Position numbers and translations under genes: made by a program. The notes beneath the pieces are model-generated. The model was not told the origin of the DNA, made no database searches, and worked only from the letters and a program-made list of their open reading frames with translations. Shown piece after piece: positions 44,217 through 52,652 of a DNA stretch of 64,000 bases; within the stretch, counting starts at the first letter, position 1, and each line of letters begins with the position of its first letter. This DNA is from Methanocatella intestini (lineage in GTDB: Archaea; Methanobacteriota; Methanobacteria; Methanobacteriales; Methanobacteriaceae), in NCBI RefSeq assembly GCF_002252585.1, contig NZ_NQLD01000003.1, one strand, 5' to 3'.

Positions 44217-44593
44217 TAGCTGGCCTCCTCTTCATTATCTTGTAAAGGTTTTGGAAATACTTCATAAAATAAATATTTCACAAATAATGCAGTTAACACA
44301 CCAATAACTACAGACAACACTAATCCATTGTAGATAAATGTATAACCTAAAACAAAGAAAAGTGAAAGAATACCCATAGCCATTATTGGAGTGGGATATA
44401 ACGCACTTACATCAAAAGAATACATATATGGTTTACTTGGCAATAATGGAACCCGTAAAATCAAAGCAACTATAATTGATACTACAATTGCTACAATATA
44501 ACATAATGCAACATCAAAATTAGAAATACCAATATTTGCAAGGCCATAAGCACCATTATAAACACATGAATGCATCATATTAAGATTAAACAT
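44216..44593 (-). CDS. ehaA: EhaA, first membrane subunit of the eha operon
   Basis: The protein (125 aa) has three TM segments after an N-terminal polar stretch (MFNLNMMHSCVYNG). The frame extends 27 codons upstream, but AGAGGAAT places the start at the ATG at 44593. A TATA-like AAATATATAAA lies at 44633-44643, about 40 bases upstream, and presumably drives the entire 14-kb operon. Confidence 0.8.
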   Translation of the reverse strand: MFNLNMMHSCVYNGAYGLANIGISNFDVALCYIVAIVVSIIVALILRVPLLPSKPYMYSFDVSALYPTPIMAMGILSLFFVLGYTFIYNGLVLSVVIGVLTALFVKYLFYEVFPKPLQDNEEEAS

Positions 44594-44697
44594 ATAATAT
44601 TCCTCTCTATAATTATTAATTATTACAAATGAAAATATATAAATGTTGTTACTTAAAAATAGCTTATACAGCAATAATAGAATGTTAAGTGGTCTAA
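44594..44697. promoter_or_regulatory. Divergent promoter region of eha and the epimerase gene
   Basis: This 104-bp spacer holds the eha TATA-like box (44633-44643, minus strand). AGTGGTC just before 44698 is the ribosome-binding site of the epimerase gene. I saw no clear operator. Confidence 0.5.
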
Positions 44698-45627
44698 ATG
44701 AAAAATAAAAATATAATAATAACTGGAGGACTTGGTTTTATAGGTTCACACATTGCAGATGAACTAATTGAGAATAATAAAGTTACCATAATAGATAATC
44801 TTTCTTCAGGAAAAGTAGAAAACTTAAAAAACCCCTCTCATGAAAATTTAACCATAATAAAAAATAACTTAAATGATGTAAATTTAGATGAAATACTCAT
44901 CGACACAGATTACATATTTCACCTTGCAGCTATGGCTAGTGTTCCATTAAGTGTAAATGATCCAATTAAGTGTAATGATAATAATGTAAATTCAACCATT
45001 AAATTACTAACTGCTGCAAAAAACCAAAATGTGAAAAAAGTAATATTTTCATCATCTTCAGCAGTTTATGGAAACAATACAAATACTCCTTTAAAAGAAA
45101 GTGAATTAATGACACCAACTTCACCTTATGCAGCATCTAAAGCAACTTGTGAATTATATTTGCAGGCATTTAAAGAAAGTTATGGTTTAAAATCAATAGC
45201 TTTAAGATATTTTAATGTATTTGGACCAAAACAAGATAAAAACTCCCAATATGCTGCAGTAATCCCTAATTTTATTGATGCAATACTTAATAATAAAAAT
45301 CCAATAATTTACGGAGACGGTCAGCAAACAAGAGATTTCATATATGTAAAAGATGTTGCAAAAGCAAATATATCTGCAGCAAAATCAAATTATACCCAGC
45401 CAGTGAATATTGCTACAGGTAAAAAGTTAACAATAAATAGATTATATGAAATAATTGCCAATTCTCTGGACAGTGATTTAAAACCAACATATGTTGATAA
45501 AAGAAAAGGAGATATTACTCATTCAATAGCCAACATTGATAAAATGAGTAAAATTAATTTCAAATCTGATTATTCTAACTTTGAAAAACAAATTAATAAA
45601 ACCATACAATGGTTTAAAGAAAATTAA
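44698..45627 (+). CDS. NAD-dependent sugar-nucleotide epimerase/dehydratase (GalE-like)
   Basis: The 309-aa extended short-chain dehydrogenase has the NAD-binding GGLGFIGSHIADEL (10-23), SSSAVYG, the catalytic Tyr-x3-Lys in PYAASK (about 140-145), and ALRYFNVFGPKQD. It resembles archaeal UDP-glucose 4-epimerases and related UDP-sugar epimerases that feed surface glycan synthesis. The exact sugar cannot be told. It is divergent from eha and monocistronic. Confidence 0.87.
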   Translation: MKNKNIIITGGLGFIGSHIADELIENNKVTIIDNLSSGKVENLKNPSHENLTIIKNNLNDVNLDEILIDTDYIFHLAAMASVPLSVNDPIKCNDNNVNSTIKLLTAAKNQNVKKVIFSSSSAVYGNNTNTPLKESELMTPTSPYAASKATCELYLQAFKESYGLKSIALRYFNVFGPKQDKNSQYAAVIPNFIDAILNNKNPIIYGDGQQTRDFIYVKDVAKANISAAKSNYTQPVNIATGKKLTINRLYEIIANSLDSDLKPTYVDKRKGDITHSIANIDKMSKINFKSDYSNFEKQINKTIQWFKEN

Positions 45628-45638
45628 AAAATAGAAAT

Positions 45639-46013
45639 TTAGTGGAATCCGCAATGAGAACAGGTTTCACATAATTCTTCTTCTGAAGGAACAGTTTTTC
45701 CAGTTTCTTGTAATAAAACAGATAATGCATAATAATCTTCAGATGCATTTTCTTCTCTTAAAACTGGAGAAATACCTTTAAAAATACATTTAATATCACC
45801 AGTTCCACCAATATCAACAGCAGTTGGTTCGCCCATTTGAAATCTGTTGAAATAATCAAGAATTTCATCCCTTAAAGATGAAGGTACTCTGAAATTAAAT
45901 GAAAGTATGTTATTTTCTTTCATTTTAAGTCCAACATATTTTTGTTTTATTTCATAATTCAATCCTAATTTTTTTTTAAAAATTACAATATCAGATATAT
46001 CTGAAGATGCCAT
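45639..46013 (-). CDS. Conserved archaeal protein of unknown function (124 aa)
   Basis: The protein has a mixed alpha/beta pattern and a C-terminal cysteine-rich end (LCETCSHCGFH) that may bind metal. The middle contains FRVPSSLRDEILDYF and GGTGDIKCIFKG. I do not recognise a family. The ATG at 46013 follows GGGGGAA and is chosen over the TTG five codons upstream. It converges with the epimerase gene, leaving 11 bases between them. Confidence 0.65.
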   Translation of the reverse strand: MASSDISDIVIFKKKLGLNYEIKQKYVGLKMKENNILSFNFRVPSSLRDEILDYFNRFQMGEPTAVDIGGTGDIKCIFKGISPVLREENASEDYYALSVLLQETGKTVPSEEELCETCSHCGFH

Positions 46014-46246
46014 TTGAATTTCCCCCAAATTATTTTTTCTAACTAAAAATTACTTATAATTTTTTTTAGTATATAAACTATTCTTTCATAAAAAATTAAT
46101 TTTTCAAAATTCATAACGAATTATCACGATTTTTAATAAGCTTTATATAAATTAAAAATCATACTTACATCATTATAATAATTATTATATTATAATAATA
46201 TGAATAATCTTAATAAAATAATTAACATACAACTAAGGTGTTTACT
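46014..46246. promoter_or_regulatory. Divergent A+T-rich promoter region before the XRE-cupin gene
   Basis: The 233-bp spacer holds TATA-like tracts for both directions (near 46065-46075 and 46142-46152) and a nearly pure A/T cluster at 46172-46202 with the repeated word ATTATAATAAT, which could be an operator for the downstream regulator. AAGGTG at 46235-46240 is the ribosome-binding site for the TTG start at 46247. Confidence 0.4.
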
Positions 46247-46798
46247 TTGAATGAATATAATAAAGATATTGGTAACAGAGTAAAAGAATTGAGAGAACTC
46301 TCCGATATTACAATTCAAGACTTTGCAGAAGAATTAGATATTGATGAAACAATGTACAAACAATATGAAAATGGTGAAGTAGACATACCAGCAAGTTTCT
46401 TATGTGAAATTGCAAATAAGTTTCAAGTTGATTTAGGTTTACTTTTAACTGGTGAAGAAACTAGAATGAATATTTTCGATGTTACTCGTGCAAATAAAGG
46501 TATTTCAGTAGAAAGAAGAAAAGAGTACAAATACGAAAACTTATGTACCAAATTCATTGACAAAAAAGCTGAAATTTTTATTGTAACTGTAGATCCAAAA
46601 GAAGATGCGGTTCCTTCATTAAACAGTCACCCTGGACAGGAATTTAACTATGTTCTTGAGGGTTCTTTGAAATTTTATATCCACAATAATGAAATTACAT
46701 TAAACAAAGGAGATTCAATCTTCTTTGATTCCAGCCATAGACATGCTATGGTTGCACTTAACGATGAAAAAGCTAAATTTTTAGCTATAATAATGTAA
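46247..46798 (+). CDS. XRE-type HTH regulator with C-terminal cupin
   Basis: An N-terminal helix-turn-helix (VKELRELSDITIQDFAEEL, about residues 11-60) is joined to a cupin_2 domain (about 105-183; HPGQEFNYVLEGSL, then GDSIFFDSSHRH). Cupin-HTH proteins sense a small metabolite and control the next gene. Here that is the acid:CoA ligase 19 bases downstream, so it likely controls its own operon. The start is read as TTG at 46247, 6 bases after AAGGTG; the GTG at 46238 would overlap that site. Confidence 0.85.
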   Translation: MNEYNKDIGNRVKELRELSDITIQDFAEELDIDETMYKQYENGEVDIPASFLCEIANKFQVDLGLLLTGEETRMNIFDVTRANKGISVERRKEYKYENLCTKFIDKKAEIFIVTVDPKEDAVPSLNSHPGQEFNYVLEGSLKFYIHNNEITLNKGDSIFFDSSHRHAMVALNDEKAKFLAIIM

Positions 46799-46817
46799 AA
46801 CCACAGAGGCTAATAAT

Positions 46818-48488
46818 ATGACATCATTAATTGAAGATTATGTAAATAGAGTTGATTTTGACTCATATGAAGATTTTCACAAAAATTTCAAAATAACATA
46901 TCCTGACAATTTTAATTTCGGGTTTGATGTAATCGACAAATATGCTGAAATAGATCCTGAAAAAATCGCTTTAATCTGGACAAACGATGAAGATGAAAAA
47001 CACACTTTCACCTTTTCAGATGTTAAAAAATACAGTAATAAAATTGCAAACTTTTTTACTAAAAAAGGCATTAAAAAAGGCGATAAAGTAATGCTTACCT
47101 TAAAAAACAGATACGAATTCTGGTTTACCATGGTTGCATTGCATAAAATCGGAGCAGTAGCTATTCCTGCAACCCACATGTTAAAACTTCATGATATTGA
47201 TTTCAGGATAAAAAATGCCAATGTCAAACTTATCGTAACTGTTGAAGAAGACAGATTAATTCCAGATTATGAAGAAGCTCAAAAGGAACTTGGCACTGAT
47301 TTGGTAAAATGTGTAATTGAAAGGGATCTTGACGGCTGGATTAATTTTAATAAAGCTATTGAACAAGAAAGCGATGAATTTGAAAGACCAACAGGAGACG
47401 ATGAAGTGCTTGCAGATGACATTTCATTAATTTATTTCACATCAGGTACAAGCGGACTTCCTAAAATGGTAGCTCACAAACAAACTTACGGATTAGGACA
47501 CATTCCAACAGCCAAATATTGGCATAAAGTAGAAGAAGACGGTATACACCACACAGCAGCAGATACCGGATGGGGAAAAGCAGTCTGGGGAAACTTCTAC
47601 GGACAATGGATTGCAGGATCTGCAGTTTTCATATATGATTACGACAGATTCAACGGTATAAAATTACTCGAAAAAGTTATTGAAAATAAAGTAAACACTT
47701 TCTGTGCACCTCCAACAATATACAGATTTTTAATTAAAGAAAACATCAAAGGATATGACTTTTCAAACATACATCATGTAACAACAGCTGGAGAACCATT
47801 ACCTCCTGAAGTATCAAAAAGGTTTAAAGAAATATCCGGACTGAGAATTAAGGAAGGATTCGGTCAAACCGAAACAGTATTGACTATTGCAACTTTTGAC
47901 TGGATAGATGCAAAATTAGGTTCTATCGGAAAACCAAGTCCGTTATTTGATGTTAAATTATTAAATGAAAATGATGAAGAAGTTGACATAGGTCAGGAAG
48001 GTGAAATCTGTATTGATGTATCTCATGGTATAAGTCCTGGTTTATTTAAAGAATATTACAAAAATCCTGAAAAACAGGCTGCACAATGGCATGACGGCTA
48101 CTACCATTGCGGAGATACCGCATGGAAGGACGAAGACGGATATATCCATTTCATAGGAAGAAATGATGATATTATTAAAAGTTCAGGATACCGTATTGGA
48201 CCTTATGAAGTAGAAAGTGCAGTATTATCCCATGAATCAGTAAGTAACTGTGCAATTACTGCATATCCTGATGAAATAAGAGGACAAATCGTAAAAGCTA
48301 CAATCATATTGCAACCAGGATACGAAGGTTCCGAAGAACTTAAAAAAGAAATTCAAAATCATGTAAAAAGAGTTACAGCTCCTTATAAATATCCAAGATT
48401 AATTGAATTTGTGGATGAAATTCCAGAAACAATAAGTGGAAAAATAAGAAGAGTAGAAATCAGAAATAACGATAACAAAAAGGAATAG
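46818..48488 (+). CDS. AMP-forming carboxylic acid:CoA ligase
   Basis: The 556-aa ANL-family enzyme has the P-loop-like YFTSGTSGLPKM (about 206-217), EGFGQTETV, YHCGDTAWKDEDG with the hinge region GRNDDIIKSSGYRIGP, and the catalytic Lys in SGKIRR. It belongs to the medium-chain acyl-CoA synthetase group rather than to acetyl-CoA synthetase proper. The vorCBA genes follow 8 bases later, so the substrate is probably isobutyrate or similar branched acids, activated and then reductively carboxylated. The substrate is inferred. Confidence 0.87.
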   Translation: MTSLIEDYVNRVDFDSYEDFHKNFKITYPDNFNFGFDVIDKYAEIDPEKIALIWTNDEDEKHTFTFSDVKKYSNKIANFFTKKGIKKGDKVMLTLKNRYEFWFTMVALHKIGAVAIPATHMLKLHDIDFRIKNANVKLIVTVEEDRLIPDYEEAQKELGTDLVKCVIERDLDGWINFNKAIEQESDEFERPTGDDEVLADDISLIYFTSGTSGLPKMVAHKQTYGLGHIPTAKYWHKVEEDGIHHTAADTGWGKAVWGNFYGQWIAGSAVFIYDYDRFNGIKLLEKVIENKVNTFCAPPTIYRFLIKENIKGYDFSNIHHVTTAGEPLPPEVSKRFKEISGLRIKEGFGQTETVLTIATFDWIDAKLGSIGKPSPLFDVKLLNENDEEVDIGQEGEICIDVSHGISPGLFKEYYKNPEKQAAQWHDGYYHCGDTAWKDEDGYIHFIGRNDDIIKSSGYRIGPYEVESAVLSHESVSNCAITAYPDEIRGQIVKATIILQPGYEGSEELKKEIQNHVKRVTAPYKYPRLIEFVDEIPETISGKIRRVEIRNNDNKKE

Positions 48489-48496
48489 ATGGTAAA

Positions 48497-48736
48497 ATGG
48501 CTGATGTATCATATCCAATAATACACAAAGAAGAATGTAAAGGCTGCGGGAGATGTGTTTTAGGATGCTCCCAAAATGTTATTAAAATAGGTAGTGAGCT
48601 TAATAAAGCAGGATATCGCTATGCATATTACAGCGGAGAAGGTTGCAGCGGATGCAGGGATTGTTTCCTTACATGCCCTGAACCCTTAGCTCTCGAAGTT
48701 TATGTATATACTAAAAAGGAGGAAGACAATGACTAA
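48497..48736 (+). CDS. vorC: 2-ketoisovalerate:ferredoxin oxidoreductase, ferredoxin subunit (VorC)
   Basis: The 79-aa protein carries two [4Fe-4S] cluster motifs (CKGCGRCVLGCSQ and CSGCRDCFLTCPEP) and has the exact length of VorC in Methanothermobacter. It would accept electrons from, or supply them to, the TPP-dependent core. Its end overlaps the vorB start by 8 bases. Confidence 0.87.
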   Translation: MADVSYPIIHKEECKGCGRCVLGCSQNVIKIGSELNKAGYRYAYYSGEGCSGCRDCFLTCPEPLALEVYVYTKKEEDND

Positions 48737-49841
48737 TCAAATGGTAAAAGGAAATACTGCAGTTATCATCGGAGCAATGTATGCTGGATGCGACTGTTTC
48801 TTTGGATATCCAATTACACCTGCAAGTGAAATTCTTCACGAAGCATCCAAATACTTCCCAATGGTTAACAGAAACTTCGTTCAAGCAGAAAGTGAGGAAG
48901 CTTCAATCAACATGATATACGGAGGAGCTTCAACCGGACACAGAGTTATGACTGCATCTTCCGGACCAGGAATAAGTTTAATGCAGGAAGGATTTACTTA
49001 TCTGGCTGGTGCAGAATTGCCTGCAGTAATTGTTGACATTATGAGAGCAGGACCAGGATTAGGTAATATTGGACCTGAACAGGGAGATTATAATCAGGTA
49101 GTTAAAGGTGGAGGTCACGGAAATTATAAAAATATAGTTTTAGCTCCAAACAGTGTACAGGAAATGTGCGATTTAACTATGAAAGCATTTGAATTAGCTC
49201 ATAAATACAGAAATCCTGTTGTTGTACTTGCTGACGGTACTCTTGGACAAATGGCTGAACCTTTAGAATTCCCAAAAGAAGCTGTTGACCCTACAATAGA
49301 TGAATCCTGGGCAGTACGTGGAAACAAAGACACAATGGAAAATTTAGTCACTTCCATTTTCCTTGATTTTGACCAGTTAGAAGACTTCAACTTTGAAATT
49401 CAGGAAAAATATGCTAAAATAGCTGAAAATGAAGTTGAATACGAAGATTACAAACTTGATGATGCTGAAATTGTTTTAGTATCTTATGGAATTAGTAGCA
49501 GAGTAGCCAGAAGTGCAGTTGATGTTTCCCGTGAAAAAGGATTAAAAGTCGGACTTTTAAGACCTATTACATTATCACCATTCCCAGAAGAAAAAATTAA
49601 AGAACTTGGAGATAAAGGAGTAAGTTTCGTTTCTGTAGAAATGAGTAACGGTCAGTTATTGGAAGATATACAGTTAGCTGCTTTAAGAAAAGAAAATACT
49701 TACCTTGTCAACAGGATGGGTGGAAACTTAATTGAACTTAAACAGATTCTTAAAAAGATTTACGAAATAGCTGAAATTGATGAAGAATTACCAAAAGGTA
49801 CTTCCGAAAAAGGAAAAACAGGAAAATATATTATTGATTAG
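48729..49841 (+). CDS. vorB: 2-ketoisovalerate:ferredoxin oxidoreductase subunit VorB
   Basis: The protein (370 aa from ATG 48729; AAGGAGGAAGAC precedes it) shows the pyruvate/2-oxoacid oxidoreductase alpha-domain pattern: CFFGYPITPASEI, AESEEASINMIYGGASTG, and GPGISLMQEG. The frame extends nine codons further upstream inside vorC, without a ribosome-binding site. In methanogens Vor can run toward 2-oxoacid synthesis from acyl-CoA, CO2 and reduced ferredoxin. Confidence 0.9.
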   Translation: MTNQMVKGNTAVIIGAMYAGCDCFFGYPITPASEILHEASKYFPMVNRNFVQAESEEASINMIYGGASTGHRVMTASSGPGISLMQEGFTYLAGAELPAVIVDIMRAGPGLGNIGPEQGDYNQVVKGGGHGNYKNIVLAPNSVQEMCDLTMKAFELAHKYRNPVVVLADGTLGQMAEPLEFPKEAVDPTIDESWAVRGNKDTMENLVTSIFLDFDQLEDFNFEIQEKYAKIAENEVEYEDYKLDDAEIVLVSYGISSRVARSAVDVSREKGLKVGLLRPITLSPFPEEKIKELGDKGVSFVSVEMSNGQLLEDIQLAALRKENTYLVNRMGGNLIELKQILKKIYEIAEIDEELPKGTSEKGKTGKYIID

Positions 49842-49853
49842 GGATGTGAAAAA

Positions 49854-51314
49854 ATGGATGAAAAAAGTTTAGCACCAAAAAATCTAGAAGATTATGAATT
49901 ATCAATACGTAAACGTCCTGAGTCAATTTATCCATCTTTTCCAAGAAAAGGTGAAACTAACCAAACCACTACACATTACTGTGCAGGATGTGGACACGGA
50001 ATTATCCATAAATTAATTGCAGAATGTATGGATGAACTTGGAATACAAGAAAGATGTGTCATGATTTCTCCTGTAGGATGTTCAGTATTTGCTTATTACT
50101 ACTTCAACTGTGGAAATGTGCAAACAGCTCATGGAAGAGCACCTGCAGTAGCTACAGGTATTTCAAGAGCAGAAGATAATGCAATTGTAATGAGTTACCA
50201 GGGAGATGGAGATTTAGCATCTATCGGTTTAAATGAAACATTGCAAGCAGCAAACAGAGGAGAAAAAATAGCAGTATTCTTTGTAAACAATACCGTTTAT
50301 GGAATGACCGGTGGACAAATGGCACCAACAACTTTAGTTGGAGAAAAAACTGTTACCTGTCAAACCGGAAGAGATCCGGATTATGCGGGATATCCAACCC
50401 ATATGTGTGAATTAATTGACAGCTTAAAGGCACCAGTATTTATTGAAAGAGTTTCACTAGCTACTCCTTTAAAAATCAGACTTGCAAAATATGCTATCAA
50501 ACAGGCATTAACCATTCAAAAAGAAGGAAAAGGATATTCATTTGTAGAAATCTTATCCCCATGTCCTACCAACTTAAAACAAGATGCAAAAGGTGTTCAG
50601 GACTTCCTTGAAAATCAGATGGAAAAAGAGTTTCCGGTCAAAAACTTCAGAAATGAATTGAAAGACAGAAAACCAATTATAAGACCTGAAAATGATTACA
50701 CAATCGATTCCCTAGATAAAATATTCAATGTAGACAGAAGCGGAGACTCCGCTTACTGTGAAAGTACTGGTATGGAACCTGTAACCATAAAAGTAACCGG
50801 ATTTGGAGGACAAGGTGTTTTAAGTGCAGGTCTTACAATAGCTCAGGCTGCCTGCAGTGAAGGCAAACATGTTTCATGGTATCCAAGTTACGGACCAGAA
50901 CAAAGGGGAGGAAGCTCAAACTGTTCCATTGTAATTTCTGATGAAACCATAGGAACTCCAGTTGTAGAAGATATTGACATTCTCATTGCTCTAAACAAAC
51001 CGTCTTTAGAGAAATTTGCCAAAGATGTTAAAGAAAACGGAACTATTATCTATGATTCCCGTATAGGTGATGTTGAAGTTGATAAAAACGTCAATATAAT
51101 CAAAGTTCCTTCAATTGAAATAGCTGAAAAATTCGGAAACACAAGAACTGCAAATACTGCTTTAATTGGTGTTTTAATGGAATTGAAGAAAACTTTAGCA
51201 CCAGAATCCTATGAAAATGCTATTAAACATATGTTTGCATCCAAACCTAAAGTCATTGATGTAAATATTGATGTTTTAAAAGCTGGAGCGCAATGGGTAA
51301 AAGACAACTCTTAA
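49854..51314 (+). CDS. vorA: 2-ketoisovalerate:ferredoxin oxidoreductase subunit VorA (TPP and gamma domains fused)
   Basis: The 486-aa protein joins a TPP-binding domain (THYCAGCGHGI near residue 42; YQGDGDLASIG; NNTVYGMTGGQMAPTT) to a gamma domain (about 305-486; VTGFGGQGVLSAG, YGPEQRGGSSNC). The fusion matches VorA of Methanothermobacter in size and explains why only three genes are needed. It completes the operon that also encodes the CoA ligase and cupin regulator. Confidence 0.92.
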   Translation: MDEKSLAPKNLEDYELSIRKRPESIYPSFPRKGETNQTTTHYCAGCGHGIIHKLIAECMDELGIQERCVMISPVGCSVFAYYYFNCGNVQTAHGRAPAVATGISRAEDNAIVMSYQGDGDLASIGLNETLQAANRGEKIAVFFVNNTVYGMTGGQMAPTTLVGEKTVTCQTGRDPDYAGYPTHMCELIDSLKAPVFIERVSLATPLKIRLAKYAIKQALTIQKEGKGYSFVEILSPCPTNLKQDAKGVQDFLENQMEKEFPVKNFRNELKDRKPIIRPENDYTIDSLDKIFNVDRSGDSAYCESTGMEPVTIKVTGFGGQGVLSAGLTIAQAACSEGKHVSWYPSYGPEQRGGSSNCSIVISDETIGTPVVEDIDILIALNKPSLEKFAKDVKENGTIIYDSRIGDVEVDKNVNIIKVPSIEIAEKFGNTRTANTALIGVLMELKKTLAPESYENAIKHMFASKPKVIDVNIDVLKAGAQWVKDNS

Positions 51315-51329
51315 ATTAAATGTGGTTTC

Positions 51330-52640
51330 ATGACATATAAAGAAATAGCTAAAAAATACTTGGAAAGTAATGGAATTACCATAGGAGATACCATTAAAAT
51401 CAATAAAGAGGATATCTCCTATGAAGGTATCTTATTAGACAGATCAGAAGATAGTGAAGACGGATATTTAGTTTTAAAATTAGATAGTGGATATAATGTT
51501 GGTGTAGCTATTGAAAATACTCAGGCTGAATTAATCCAAAAAGGTGATAAACCAAATATAGGTTATGGAGCTGAAGATGTAGCTCATGATTCATCAAAAC
51601 AGGATATTTCAATAATATCTACTGGAGGAACTGTTTCTTCAATTATTGATTATAGAACTGGAGCAGTTCACCCTAAATTTACAGCTGCAGATTTAATTAA
51701 AGCAAATCCTGAACTATTAGATTATGCCAATTACAATGTTAAAGCTCTGTATAATATTTTAAGTGAAAATATGCAACCTAAATATTGGGTTGAAGCTGCC
51801 AAATCAATAGCTAATGACATATCTGATGGTTCTGACGGTGTTGTAATAGCTCACGGTACCGATACATTACACTACACTGCTGCTGCATTAAGCTTCATGT
51901 TAAAAACACCAGTTCCAATTGTAATAACTGGAGCTCAAAGAAGTTCAGACAGACCATCCAGTGATGCTAATATAAACCTTATTGATTCTGTAGTAGCTGC
52001 AAAATCAGATATTGCTGAAGTTAGCGTTTGTATGCATGGCAGTTTAAATGATTCCTATACATATCTTCATAAAGGTACTAAAGTTCGTAAAATGCACACT
52101 AGTCGTAGAGATACATTTAGAAGTATTAATTATGAACCAATAGCTAAAATTAAACAGCATGTTATGGACATTAACCCTAATTACAAATATGCAAAAAGAA
52201 ATGAAAATGAATTGGAAGTTAACAGTGCTGTTGAAGAAAAAGTAGGACTTATCAAAAGTTTTCCCGGAATTTGTGAAGAGCTTATTGACTACCATATCGA
52301 TAAAGGATATAAAGGTCTTGTTATTGAAGGAACCGGTCTTGGACATGTCCCTGATAAATTAATAGCTCCTTTAGCTAGAGCACATGATGAAAATATTCCT
52401 GTTGTTATGACTTCCCAATGCCTGTATGGTAGAGTAAATATGAATGTCTATTCTACAGGACGTGAAATATTAAATGCAGGAGTTATCTCTGGAAGAGATA
52501 TGACACCTGAAACTGCTTATGTAAAATTAAGCTGGGTTTTAGGTCAAAGCGATGATATTGACGAAGTTACAAAACTAATGAATGAAAATATAGCTGGAGA
52601 ATTTAATGAAAAGTCTTCAATTAAATATTTCTTAAATTAA
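51330..52640 (+). CDS. gatD: Glutamyl-tRNA(Gln) amidotransferase subunit D
   Basis: The 436-aa archaeal GatD has an N-terminal beta-barrel (1-85) and an asparaginase-type domain with ISTGGTVSSIIDYRTG (catalytic Thr) and IAHGTDTLHYTAAAL. It releases ammonia from glutamine for GatE, which converts Glu-tRNA(Gln) to Gln-tRNA(Gln). It is followed by gatE after a few bases. Confidence 0.96.
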   Translation: MTYKEIAKKYLESNGITIGDTIKINKEDISYEGILLDRSEDSEDGYLVLKLDSGYNVGVAIENTQAELIQKGDKPNIGYGAEDVAHDSSKQDISIISTGGTVSSIIDYRTGAVHPKFTAADLIKANPELLDYANYNVKALYNILSENMQPKYWVEAAKSIANDISDGSDGVVIAHGTDTLHYTAAALSFMLKTPVPIVITGAQRSSDRPSSDANINLIDSVVAAKSDIAEVSVCMHGSLNDSYTYLHKGTKVRKMHTSRRDTFRSINYEPIAKIKQHVMDINPNYKYAKRNENELEVNSAVEEKVGLIKSFPGICEELIDYHIDKGYKGLVIEGTGLGHVPDKLIAPLARAHDENIPVVMTSQCLYGRVNMNVYSTGREILNAGVISGRDMTPETAYVKLSWVLGQSDDIDEVTKLMNENIAGEFNEKSSIKYFLN

Positions 52641-52652
52641 GGTCGTGTGAAA

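Noticed and set aside
30395..44593. Energy-converting hydrogenase B (ehb) as identity of the large operon
   Set aside because: The NuoH-like gene is tenth, the antiporter-like gene eighth, the small and large hydrogenase subunits are 14th and 15th, followed by six- and ten-cluster polyferredoxins, a HAD protein and an Ftr paralogue. That order is eha.
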